Of a stretch of 64,000 bases of DNA, positions 17,331 to 24,177 are shown piece by piece. Each line of letters opens with the position of its first letter. Position 1 is the stretch's first letter. The notes beneath the pieces were generated by a model. The model had not been told where the DNA came from, ran no database searches, and saw only the letters and a program-made list of their open reading frames with translations. Source of the stretch: Streptomyces sp. 3214.6. Its GTDB lineage: Bacteria; Actinomycetota; Actinomycetes; Streptomycetales; Streptomycetaceae. The position numbers and the translations under genes were made by a program. The DNA lies in NCBI RefSeq assembly GCF_900129855.1, contig NZ_LT670819.1, forward strand, positions 6,262,001 through 6,326,000. The letters are read 5' to 3'.

Positions 17331-17698
17331 CCGCCAATACCTTCTTGATTGGCCCCCAATGGGGTTCCCTGCCTCCGGGCCCGGTATGACTTTTGCCCCT
17401 GTCGAAGGCAGACAATGCCGTTGCCTTTGGGGGTTCAAGCGGGTGAAGCGGTGTGTCGATATCGCGGCTGGAGCGATTGGGGTCCGGGGTCCTGACTCGG
17501 TCGTGTCGGCCTGAGCCGGTGGATCGAGTGGTGGGTGAGGCAGGGTTTTCGGAGAAGCGCTCCGCAGCAACGGCATTGGGGTCCCCCCTCTGGGGGTGGG
17601 GGTGCCCCCTACGGGGGAGCGTGCCACACCCCGCGTCTGCGGCATGATCGGCCGGACAGGTCCTGGCTGTGCCGTCTCATGACATTGGTTCCTCGCTG
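17331..17698. other. Convergent intergenic region with GC-rich hairpins
   Basis: No gene is visible between the large membrane protein and the WYL regulator, which converge here. The region holds CCCCCTCTGGGGG (about 17584-17596) and CCCCCTACGGGGG stems, able to terminate transcription from either side, followed by the right copy of the 31-base inverted repeat. Confidence 0.5.
17637..17667 (-). repeat. Right copy of a 31-base inverted repeat
   Basis: On the minus strand this begins GCCAGGACCTGTCCGG and matches 13322-13352 with three mismatches in 31 bases. It lies in opposite orientation to the left copy, 4.3 kb away. Confidence 0.7.
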
Positions 17699-18688
17699 TC
17701 ACGCTCGGCGGGCAGAGGACGTGAGGCGATCCGCGAGCGCGATGACGAGGTCGCGCAGTTCAGCGGGGCGCTCGATGACGAACGGCCGGTCGAGTGCGGC
17801 GAGTACCGGAGGCAACCAGTCGAGGCGCTCCGCCCGCAGCTCGACGCGCAGCCAGGGCTCGGCCGCCGGGTCCTGGCCGGCCGCGGGCTCGTGCTCCTCC
17901 AGGCTCGCGACGCCGGCGGGGAGGTGCGCGCGGATCTGCTCGACTGTCCCGTGGATCCGCAAGGTCACCTCATGCCGGTACTCGGCTGTGGCGAACCCTG
18001 ACAACACGCGCTGTGCCGGAGCGGGGCCGACGGGCGCTTCGAACGAGCCGGGCAGGGTCCTCGCGTCCGCGATGCGATCGAGCCGGAAGGTTCGGTCCTC
18101 GCCGACCTGGGCGTCCTTGCCCGTGACGTACCACCGGCCCGCATGGGCGACGATCCCGTACGCGTGCAGGGTGCGTTCGCTGCGCCGTCCGTCACGGCCG
18201 GTGTAGCGGATTGAGGCCGGCCGACGGTGGCGCACCGCATCGGCGATCGTGAGCAGGACCCCGGCGTCCGGGGTGTCGAACTCGCCGGGCTGATCCGTGA
18301 AGGCGAGAGCTTCCAGGAGGGTGTCGAGCCGGCCGGCGAGGTGCTTGGGCAGCACCCGTCGGATCTTCGCCGACGCCGTCTCGCTCGCCGTGCGCTGCGT
18401 CGTCGTCAGCCCTGCCCGGCGGCCCGCGACCAGGCCGAGCAGCACGGCCAGCGCCTCGTCGTCGCTGAGCATGAGCGGAGGCAAGCGGTACCCGGGGGCC
18501 AGCCGGTACCCGCCGTAGCGGCCGCGCACCGACTCCACAGGCACGTCGAGGTCGATCAGCTGGTCCACGTACCGGCGCACGGTGCGCCCCTCGACGCCGA
18601 GCCGGTCGGCGAGTTCGGCCACCGTTCGGGTGCCGCCCGACTGCAGCAGCTCCAGGAGTGTCAGCACGCGGCCGGTGGGTCGAGACAT
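17699..18688 (-). CDS. YafY-type HTH/WYL domain transcriptional regulator
   Basis: A 329-residue regulator. The N-terminal DeoR-like winged helix is RVLTLLELLQSGGTRTV followed by AELADRLGVEGRTVRRYV; the central WYL domain is represented by GRWYVTGKD near residue 190, followed by the FRLDRIADAR segment; a WCX-type C-terminus follows. It is divergent from the VOC gene at 18782 across a gap with a TGGAC/GTCCA inverted repeat, a common Streptomyces arrangement, and probably controls that gene. The ligand is unknown. Confidence 0.9.
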   Translation of the reverse strand: MSRPTGRVLTLLELLQSGGTRTVAELADRLGVEGRTVRRYVDQLIDLDVPVESVRGRYGGYRLAPGYRLPPLMLSDDEALAVLLGLVAGRRAGLTTTQRTASETASAKIRRVLPKHLAGRLDTLLEALAFTDQPGEFDTPDAGVLLTIADAVRHRRPASIRYTGRDGRRSERTLHAYGIVAHAGRWYVTGKDAQVGEDRTFRLDRIADARTLPGSFEAPVGPAPAQRVLSGFATAEYRHEVTLRIHGTVEQIRAHLPAGVASLEEHEPAAGQDPAAEPWLRVELRAERLDWLPPVLAALDRPFVIERPAELRDLVIALADRLTSSARRA

Positions 18689-18710
18689 GTCCGCAGCCTA
18701 ACGCGAATAC

Positions 18711-18727
18711 TGGACCGATTCTGTCCA
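18711..18727. promoter_or_regulatory. Candidate YafY operator
   Basis: TGGAC and GTCCA arms flank a 7-base spacer in the 93-base gap between the divergent WYL regulator and VOC genes, consistent with a dimeric regulator site overlapping the promoter. Confidence 0.5.
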
Positions 18728-18781
18728 CTATTTCTCCTAGCCTGCGCAGTGCACGCCTCCAGCACAGCCAAGGAGATTCCC

Positions 18782-19180
18782 ATGGACTTCGTCTCGATCC
18801 GCATCATCACCAGCGACGTCGCACGCCTCGTCGACTTCTACGAGCGAGCCACAGGAGTGCGGGCGACGTGGGCCACCGAGGACTTCGCCGAACTCAGGAC
18901 CGCGGGCGCGACCCTCGCGATCGCCGGCACCCGCACCGTCCCGCTGTTCGCCCCGGGCTCTGCCCGCCCGGCGGACAACCACAGCGTGATCACCGAGTTC
19001 CTCGTCGACGACGTGGACCGCGTTCACCAGAACCTGACCGGCTTCGTCACCGACTTCGTCACCGAGCCCACCACGATGCCCTGGGGCAACCGGTCGCTGC
19101 TGTTCCGCGACCCCGACGGCAACCTCGTCAACTTCTTCACCCCCGTCACCCCGGCGGCCATCGAAAAGTTCGCACGCTGA
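18782..19180 (+). CDS. VOC family protein (glyoxalase/bleomycin-resistance fold)
   Basis: A 132-residue single VOC module. It opens with SIRIITSDVARLVDFYERATG and ends with LLFRDPDGNLVNFF, the usual strand carrying a metal ligand or substrate residue. AGGAG precedes the ATG. Such proteins bind or transform small electrophiles or antibiotics; regulation by the adjacent YafY-like protein is likely. The specific ligand is unknown. Confidence 0.9.
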   Translation: MDFVSIRIITSDVARLVDFYERATGVRATWATEDFAELRTAGATLAIAGTRTVPLFAPGSARPADNHSVITEFLVDDVDRVHQNLTGFVTDFVTEPTTMPWGNRSLLFRDPDGNLVNFFTPVTPAAIEKFAR

Positions 19181-19202
19181 CCAAGGTCCCGAGACGCCAC
19201 AG

Positions 19203-19766
19203 CTAGCGCGCCACGCGGTAGCGGAGGTAGACGAATTTCGAGCCGAAGGTGCGGGTCTCGACGAGTTCGAGATCGACCCGGCGCTCGTTTCGGGCAAAGA
19301 ACGGAATGCCGCCGCCGACCAGCACCGGGTGGACCATGACCCGGTACTCGTCGATCAGACCCGAGGCGGCCGCCTCGGCGGCGAGAGTCGCGCCGCCGAT
19401 CGCGATCTCGCCCTCGCCCGGCTCGGCCCGCAACCGCTCGATCTCCTCCGCCAGGCCGCCGGAGGCCAGGCGGGCATTGCCCTGCACCGCCGACAGCGTG
19501 GTCGAGAACACCACCTTCGGGAGCGGCTTCCAGAGCGCGGTCCACTCGAGCTCTGCGGCGTCGAGCGACCGATCCTGCTCGGCGGTCTCCCAGTACAGCA
19601 TCGTCTCGTACAGCCGCCGTCCCATCAGGTGGACGCCGACCTCTCGAATGTCGTCGATCCAGAAGCGAAAGACCTCCTCGTCGGGCGCCGACCAGTCGAA
19701 GCCGCCGTCCGGTCCGACGATGTAGCCGTCGAGCGAGACACTCATCGAATAGGTCACGCTGCGCAT
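19203..19766 (-). CDS. Dihydrofolate reductase family protein (RibD C-terminal-like)
   Basis: A 187-residue reductase of the YwjB/RibD-C type. SVTYSMSVSLDGYIVGPDGG is the family opening, and IAIGGATLAAEAAASGLIDEY is the NADPH-binding loop. GAGGAGG sits 8 bases before the ATG at 19766, deciding the start over longer in-frame options. It lies tail to tail with the VOC gene. These proteins are probably NADPH-dependent reductases, but substrates in Streptomyces are mostly unknown. Confidence 0.88.
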   Translation of the reverse strand: MRSVTYSMSVSLDGYIVGPDGGFDWSAPDEEVFRFWIDDIREVGVHLMGRRLYETMLYWETAEQDRSLDAAELEWTALWKPLPKVVFSTTLSAVQGNARLASGGLAEEIERLRAEPGEGEIAIGGATLAAEAAASGLIDEYRVMVHPVLVGGGIPFFARNERRVDLELVETRTFGSKFVYLRYRVAR

Positions 19767-19883
19767 CAGAAGGCCTCCTCGATAACGGGCTTCGACGGTA
19801 CGACTGCCGGACACCCCCGAACTCATCGCGACTCGCCGGATCCCCCGATCCCATCCTGGATACCGGCGTCCCCGCAGACACAC

Positions 19884-19922
19884 CGGACGCCCCGCCGGTT
19901 CGCCTGCCCGGCGGGGCGTCCG
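19884..19922 (-). terminator. Perfect 15-base stem-loop after small-protein operon
   Basis: A 15-base arm (19884-19898) pairs perfectly with 19908-19922 around a 9-base loop, about 115 bases beyond the last stop of the three-gene small operon. It also separates that operon from the reductase gene. Confidence 0.65.
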
Positions 19923-20038
19923 CGCGCGGTGGGAGACTGCCCGTGGGCTCGGACAGCCCCTGGCGCATGGTCAGCCGGGGAGGCGTTCCATCAGCCAGAC
20001 GTGCCGCCGGGCGCTCCGTCCAACTCGGGAGGACCGTC

Positions 20039-20245
20039 CTACACCTGGGGTTGCCGGCCGGAGCGGCTGTCTGCGGGAGTGCTGCGGTTGTAGGCGTGGT
20101 GGGGGCAGGTGCAGCGGTGCAGAAGCAGAATCCCGCTGCTGTGGGGGAGCGGAACGTCCTTGGTCTGGCGACAATCCTGGTGCACGTCGGCATAGCCGGG
20201 CTGCTGGGCCAGGGCGCATTCGGCGGACATGCTGTCCGTGCTCAC
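20039..20245 (-). CDS. Small cysteine-rich hypothetical protein
   Basis: A 68-residue protein, third of three overlapping small genes. It has cysteines in CALAQQPGYADVHQDC and a CTCPHH cluster that could bind a metal. The GTG start overlaps the preceding stop (GTGA), the main reason for believing it is real. No signal peptide. Function unknown. Confidence 0.6.
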   Translation of the reverse strand: MSTDSMSAECALAQQPGYADVHQDCRQTKDVPLPHSSGILLLHRCTCPHHAYNRSTPADSRSGRQPQV

Positions 20246-20469
20246 CGGATGGTCCCGCCGCTGCTCGCCGCGTTGAGTGCGTGCGTGCGCTCCTGCACGG
20301 TCCGACGACGCTCATCGTCAGTTGCCCGGCGGATGCAAGCAGGGTCGGCGTCCCACTCGCGTCCGCCGGTCACCGGCCTGAGCTGCACAGCCGTCCCCAC
20401 TCGGCCCATGACGTACCCGAGTTTGTCTGTCTCGGTGTCGACGACCAGGGTTCCCTGAGGCTCCGTCAC
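20242..20469 (-). CDS. Small conserved-type Streptomyces hypothetical protein
   Basis: A 75-residue protein, second of the trio. The segment TDKLGYVMGRVGTAVQLRPVTGGREWDADP resembles widespread small Streptomyces proteins often found beside WhiJ-like regulators. It is soluble, with an arginine-rich C-terminal half. The GTG overlaps the upstream stop (GTGA) and its own stop overlaps the next start, so the three are coupled. Function unknown. Confidence 0.75.
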   Translation of the reverse strand: MTEPQGTLVVDTETDKLGYVMGRVGTAVQLRPVTGGREWDADPACIRRATDDERRRTVQERTHALNAASSGGTIR

Positions 20470-20669
20470 TGCTGCCCTCCTCGCTGGAGCGCTTCGGTCA
20501 GTCGGGCAGCCACGTCGGACCCGACCCGCCCCAACTCGACGAGCCGCAGTTGAGGAGATGCGAGATCGACCCGCAGGGAGGGCAGGACGATCCCGACTTC
20601 GGTAAGCGCTGATCTCAGGGTCTCCATCGCCACGTACGGGTCGACGTCCTGTCGCTTCTTGGTCGCCAT
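20466..20669 (-). CDS. Small hypothetical protein, first gene of coupled trio
   Basis: A 67-residue soluble protein (MATKKRQDVDPYVAMETLRS...), rich in leucine and valine with amphipathic helices. No known domain is recognised. It is divergent from the DUF6879-type gene at 20842, leaving a 172-base shared promoter interval. A ribosome site is not obvious. It leads an operon of three tiny genes with GTGA junctions. Confidence 0.7.
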   Translation of the reverse strand: MATKKRQDVDPYVAMETLRSALTEVGIVLPSLRVDLASPQLRLVELGRVGSDVAARLTEALQRGGQQ

Positions 20670-20841
20670 GAACGCGACGCTAGAAGCCGCGAGTGGCCTG
20701 CCGGTATGGTGTTTTCTCGATATTGCTCGACGAGTCGCCGGAATTGCTTGTGTTTGCTCCTTGGGTCAGCCAGACCCCATGGATCCGAGCCGGGCCCGCG
20801 GCCATGCTGTTGGATCTACACCCCTGAAACGGAAGGCGATC

Positions 20842-21588
20842 ATGGCTCGTCAGCTACGTTTCACCGGCACAGACAGCAAGGTCGACGGCTGCCCCGCCCT
20901 GCACACGGACACCGACACCGGCGAGGTCATCGTGCAGGGCACGTCCGTCACCGACCCGGACGAACTCGCACAGCTCCAACACTTCGGTCCGGACGAGGCA
21001 GCGGTGGTCGTACCGCGCGAACTGCTCGTGAATTGGGGGCCGAAGGAGATGCAGCGGGTGCCCGAATTCGTCGACCGGGCCGCCTTCCGCCGTCTCTTCG
21101 AGACCTTCAAGCACACTGCCTGGCGTTTGGAGACGCGGCGCGGTTATGCGTCGGACCGACAGGACCCCGACTTTCAGGCGTTCCTGGCCACCGGCTCCTC
21201 TCCCTGCGACCCTGACGAACCCTGGTTCGTCAACATCAGGGCCCAGACGGACGCCGGCAAGCGCGTCGGTCGGGTGCGCGTCGCCGACCGTCCGCCCACC
21301 ACCGAACAGCGGTTCTTGCTCGACTACGCCCGGCACAACGCGGCGGTCGGCGAGGACATCCGCTACCTGTGGCGCGAGGACGCCATTAACCTGCCCGCCG
21401 AAGATTTCTGGATCTTCGACTCGCGGTTGGTCGCGCTGCTGCACTTCGATGACGCCGACAACTTGCTGAACATCGAGCTGATCACCGAACCGGCCGGGGT
21501 CGTGCGGTACGCCATGGTGCGTGACGCGGCGATGCACCACTCCGTGCCGTTCGACCAGTTCGCCGCGCAGGTGGCCGACACCGAATGA
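20842..21588 (+). CDS. DUF6879-type protein with N-terminal small conserved domain
   Basis: A 248-residue protein. Residues 1-65 (MARQLRFTGTDSK ... VVVPRELLVNW) resemble a small Streptomyces protein usually seen as its own gene. From residue 75, FRRLFETFKHTAWRLETRRG opens a DUF6879-like domain that ends with EPAGVVRYAMVRDAAMHHSVPF. The two halves read through without a stop, so this seems to be a fusion. GGAAGG precedes the ATG. The next gene, 12 bases on, encodes a WhiJ-like regulator, the usual DUF6879 partner. The role is unknown but probably in a developmental or signalling module. Confidence 0.78.
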   Translation: MARQLRFTGTDSKVDGCPALHTDTDTGEVIVQGTSVTDPDELAQLQHFGPDEAAVVVPRELLVNWGPKEMQRVPEFVDRAAFRRLFETFKHTAWRLETRRGYASDRQDPDFQAFLATGSSPCDPDEPWFVNIRAQTDAGKRVGRVRVADRPPTTEQRFLLDYARHNAAVGEDIRYLWREDAINLPAEDFWIFDSRLVALLHFDDADNLLNIELITEPAGVVRYAMVRDAAMHHSVPFDQFAAQVADTE

Positions 21589-21600
21589 CGCGTGTGACCG

Positions 21601-22452
21601 GTGAGCACTGACTACCAGCAAGCCAGGGTGGCCCTGGGAGCGCGAATGCGTGAGCTGCGGTTCACGTGTCCTGGTGGTCGGCTCACCGGTCAGCAGCTGG
21701 CCCAGCGGCTCGGCTGGCCCGGCTCCAAGGTCAGCAAGCTGGAGAACGGCAAGCAGACCGCCACCCCCGAAGACCTCCAGGCGTGGGCCGACGCGACCGG
21801 CCAGCCGGGCGTGTACCCCGAGCTTGCCGCCCGGCTGGCGGGGTTCGAGTCGCACATCAGATCATGGCGTCGGGCCCTGGCGAACGGCTTCAAGCCGCTG
21901 CACGAGGGGCTGAGCGCTGAGATCGACCGCACCTCGGAGATGTGGGTGTGGGAAGAGTCGGTGATCGCCGGTTTGGTGCAGACACCCGAGTACGCGCGTC
22001 ACGTCATCCAGCGATATGCGGAGCTGCTGGGCGGAGCCAGCGACATCGAGGCCGCCGTGCGCTCACGGGCGCAGCGGCAGGAGTGGCTGTACCGGCCTGG
22101 CCGCAAGCTGCACGTCCTGATGTGGGAGGCCGCGTTGCGGTCGCTGATTTGCCCGCCCTCGGTACTGGCCGCCCAGCTCGACCGCCTTACCGGCATGCTC
22201 GGTATGGACACGGTCGAGCTGGGCATCGTCCCATTCACGGCTTCCGTCAAGCTCGTGCCTGCCAACGGATTCTGGGTCCTTGACGACCGTCTGGTGGTCG
22301 CCGAGGACTGGCACGCCGAGATGTGGTTGGACGACGCCGACAACGTCGTCTTGTACAAGAAGGTCTGGCGCACCCTGCACGAGTCGGCCGTCTACGGGGC
22401 CGACGCTCACAACGTCATCAACGCGGCGCGGCGGTCACTGAGCCGGGATTAG
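21601..22452 (+). CDS. WhiJ/Scr1-like XRE regulator (HTH plus DUF5753)
   Basis: A 283-residue regulator. The helix-turn-helix is LTGQQLAQRLGWPGSKVSKLENG near residues 28-50; the long C-terminal DUF5753 region includes ETPEYAR-like VQTPEYARHVIQRY and IVPFTASVKLVPANGFWVLDD. Such proteins pair with DUF397 and DUF6879 proteins and affect differentiation in Streptomyces. The start GTG is 12 bases after the DUF6879 stop, and its 3' end overlaps the opposing DUF397 gene by four bases. Confidence 0.88.
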   Translation: MSTDYQQARVALGARMRELRFTCPGGRLTGQQLAQRLGWPGSKVSKLENGKQTATPEDLQAWADATGQPGVYPELAARLAGFESHIRSWRRALANGFKPLHEGLSAEIDRTSEMWVWEESVIAGLVQTPEYARHVIQRYAELLGGASDIEAAVRSRAQRQEWLYRPGRKLHVLMWEAALRSLICPPSVLAAQLDRLTGMLGMDTVELGIVPFTASVKLVPANGFWVLDDRLVVAEDWHAEMWLDDADNVVLYKKVWRTLHESAVYGADAHNVINAARRSLSRD

Positions 22453-22667
22453 AGGCTGCCGTCCTTGACCGCGCCGACGAACGCCGACCAGCCGCGCCCC
22501 GAGAAGACCACCGCCGGGCCGGGGACGGACTTGCTGTCACGGACGGGGACGCCGGCGCAGCCGCGGGCGACCTCAAGGCAGTCGCCTTGACCGCCGCCGC
22601 TGTAGCTGGACTTGTACCACCCGGTGAGGATGGACGAGTCGGAGACGGTGTGCTCACTGCTGACCAT
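22449..22667 (-). CDS. DUF397 domain protein
   Basis: A 72-residue DUF397 protein: WYKSSYSGGGQGDCLEVA and VPVRDSKSVPGPAVVFSGRGWSAFV are diagnostic. These small proteins work with an XRE/DUF5753 partner in WhiJ-like switches. It follows the XRE gene at 22654-23478 with a 14-base overlap, so the two are surely co-translated. Confidence 0.92.
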   Translation of the reverse strand: MVSSEHTVSDSSILTGWYKSSYSGGGQGDCLEVARGCAGVPVRDSKSVPGPAVVFSGRGWSAFVGAVKDGSL

Positions 22668-23478
22668 GTCCGTGTTCCTCCGCTGCCGACCTGACGAGGG
22701 CCAATGACTCCTGCTGCGACAACGCGTCGCTCAGCGCAAGAGCGTAGGCGGTCTGACTGGCGGCCACCAGCGCCGGGTCGTCCATCAAGTGGCCGGTGAG
22801 AAGGCCCTCGACATAGGCCACCGGGGCGGAGTCCTCGAAGCTCATGAGCGTGAGGTAGCTCTCCATGAGCGCGTGCGCCCCGACGCCGTACGGCAGCACA
22901 TGCAGGCGCAGCCGTCCGGCCTCCGCCATGTCGGCGATCTTGTGTAGTTGTTCGGCCATGACCTGTGGCCCACCGACGCAGCGCCGCAGCACGGCCTCGT
23001 CGAGCAGCGTCCAGACGACCGGCTGCAACGACCCGTCGAGGATTCGGGCACGCTTTGTTCGAATGACAACTGCTTCGTCAAGTTCCTCCGCCGTGTGGTT
23101 CGGTCGGTACGCGCGGAACAACGCACGTGCGTAACCATCGGTCTGGAAGACGCCTGGAACCAATGAGAGCGCGAACTGCTGGATCAGCGTGGCCTGTTGC
23201 TCCAGCTCGGCCACGGCCGCGAAGTGGTCGGCGTACTTGGACTCCAGGTCCTCCAGCCAGCGGACGAAGAACCCGTCGGCGCCCAGCACCCGGTCGATCC
23301 GCTGTGCGTCAGCGGGCTTCGGGAGGCGCCTGCCCGCCTCGAAGTGACTGATCAACGTGGACGAGCACACGACCTGGTCGCCCAGTTCCTCCTGCGTGAG
23401 GCCAGCAGCCGTCCGCCGCAGCCTCAACTCCTCCCCGTACTTCTCCCGTTGCGTCCGAGGTGTTCGAGGCTTGGTCAT
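22654..23478 (-). CDS. XRE family regulator with DUF5753
   Basis: A 274-residue WhiJ-like regulator. The helix-turn-helix is LRLRRTAAGLTQEELGDQV followed by CSSTLISHFEAGRRLP; the DUF5753 part includes LVPGVFQTDGYARALFRAY and LHVLPYGVGAHALMES. GGGAG before the ATG at 23478 supports this start over one five codons upstream. It overlaps the DUF397 gene and is divergent from two small coupled genes at 23607, sharing a palindrome that may be its operator. Confidence 0.9.
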   Translation of the reverse strand: MTKPRTPRTQREKYGEELRLRRTAAGLTQEELGDQVVCSSTLISHFEAGRRLPKPADAQRIDRVLGADGFFVRWLEDLESKYADHFAAVAELEQQATLIQQFALSLVPGVFQTDGYARALFRAYRPNHTAEELDEAVVIRTKRARILDGSLQPVVWTLLDEAVLRRCVGGPQVMAEQLHKIADMAEAGRLRLHVLPYGVGAHALMESYLTLMSFEDSAPVAYVEGLLTGHLMDDPALVAASQTAYALALSDALSQQESLALVRSAAEEHGHGQQ

Positions 23479-23553
23479 GCTCACGGCTCCCAACTTGACG
23501 AGTGCGTTGTCAACCTCCGGGCACTAGCAGCGTAGCCATCGCCGACCGCACGC

Positions 23554-23568
23554 TGTGAGTGATTCACA
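23554..23568. promoter_or_regulatory. Palindrome between XRE gene and small-protein genes
   Basis: TGTGA and TCACA arms flank a 5-base spacer. It lies in the 128-base gap between the divergent XRE gene and the small-protein pair, so an operator for the XRE protein is plausible. The spacer is one base too short for a classical Crp site. Confidence 0.45.
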
Positions 23569-23606
23569 ACAGAGTGAAGTCGCCGCAGGTGAAAGGAAGA
23601 CTGACG

Positions 23607-23819
23607 GTGAGACATCTGATCGCCCGGTTCCTCAAGTCGTTCAGGAGCCGGCCCCTCTGCCCGTGCTCGTGCGCCTACGCCGCCGGCCCGACGGGCTACG
23701 GGACGGGTGAGCGCCCGCCGCCTGTTGTGTCGCGTGACGTATCGCCTGACGTGTCGTCCGCTGTCCGGGGTATCGGCGTCGGCTCCCTGTTCTGGCCTCG
23801 CGTGGGGAGTGACGGGTGA
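23607..23819 (+). CDS. Small arginine/proline-rich hypothetical protein
   Basis: A 70-residue basic protein (RHLIARFLKSFRSRPLCPCSC at the start) followed by a proline- and valine-rich tail. GGAAG precedes the GTG. Its stop overlaps the next start (GTGA). Similar short proteins often sit before the 108-residue partner beside WhiJ-like genes. Function unknown. Confidence 0.6.
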   Translation: MRHLIARFLKSFRSRPLCPCSCAYAAGPTGYGTGERPPPVVSRDVSPDVSSAVRGIGVGSLFWPRVGSDG

Positions 23820-24142
23820 GCGCCACGGAAAACGAGGGGTCGTCCGCTCGCCTGCTGCCCTGGACGAGCCCTGACGGCAAGCCCTGTTACGTCGTGGGCG
23901 ACGGAACGGGGTACGTGTGGCGCATGGCGGACGACGTCGAGTGCGTGCAACTCGGCATGGCGGACGACCTCCTCGGCCACGCCGACGCCCTCCTCGCGGA
24001 GGACCGGGCGACCGGGGCCGAACTCCGCTACCTGGCTCGGCGTCTCGTCGAGTCTCTGAGGGACGTCAGGCGGGTGGCGGAGAGTCGGGGAGGGCGGCTC
24101 GCCCGGAGGAGTGAGGACGGGGCCTCCCTCCGCCGGGTGTGA
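23816..24142 (+). CDS. Conserved-type Streptomyces hypothetical protein near XRE genes
   Basis: A 108-residue soluble protein. The core LPWTSPDGKPCYVVGDGTGYV and the helical CVQLGMADDLLGHADALLAE, ending with LRYLARRLVESLRDVRRVAESRG, resemble a protein common beside XRE/DUF397 pairs in Streptomyces. The GTG overlaps the upstream stop. No catalytic motif is visible. Confidence 0.78.
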   Translation: MSATENEGSSARLLPWTSPDGKPCYVVGDGTGYVWRMADDVECVQLGMADDLLGHADALLAEDRATGAELRYLARRLVESLRDVRRVAESRGGRLARRSEDGASLRRV

Positions 24143-24177
24143 GCGGATGAGCGGCCCCGGTGGCGTGAGGCGGGGGA

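Noticed and set aside
15597..17702. A 701-residue minus-strand frame opposite the large membrane protein
   Set aside because: Composition is low-complexity Gln/Arg/Glu from antisense codons, while the plus frame has ordered hydrophobic helices.
19943..20458. A plus-strand 171-residue frame opposite the three tiny genes
   Set aside because: The minus strand has three frames joined by GTGA overlaps and a terminator; the plus frame lacks a ribosome site and any domain.
23554..23568. Classical Crp-type binding site
   Set aside because: Arms TGTGA/TCACA fit, but the spacer is 5 instead of 6 bases, and the neighbouring genes suggest an XRE operator.
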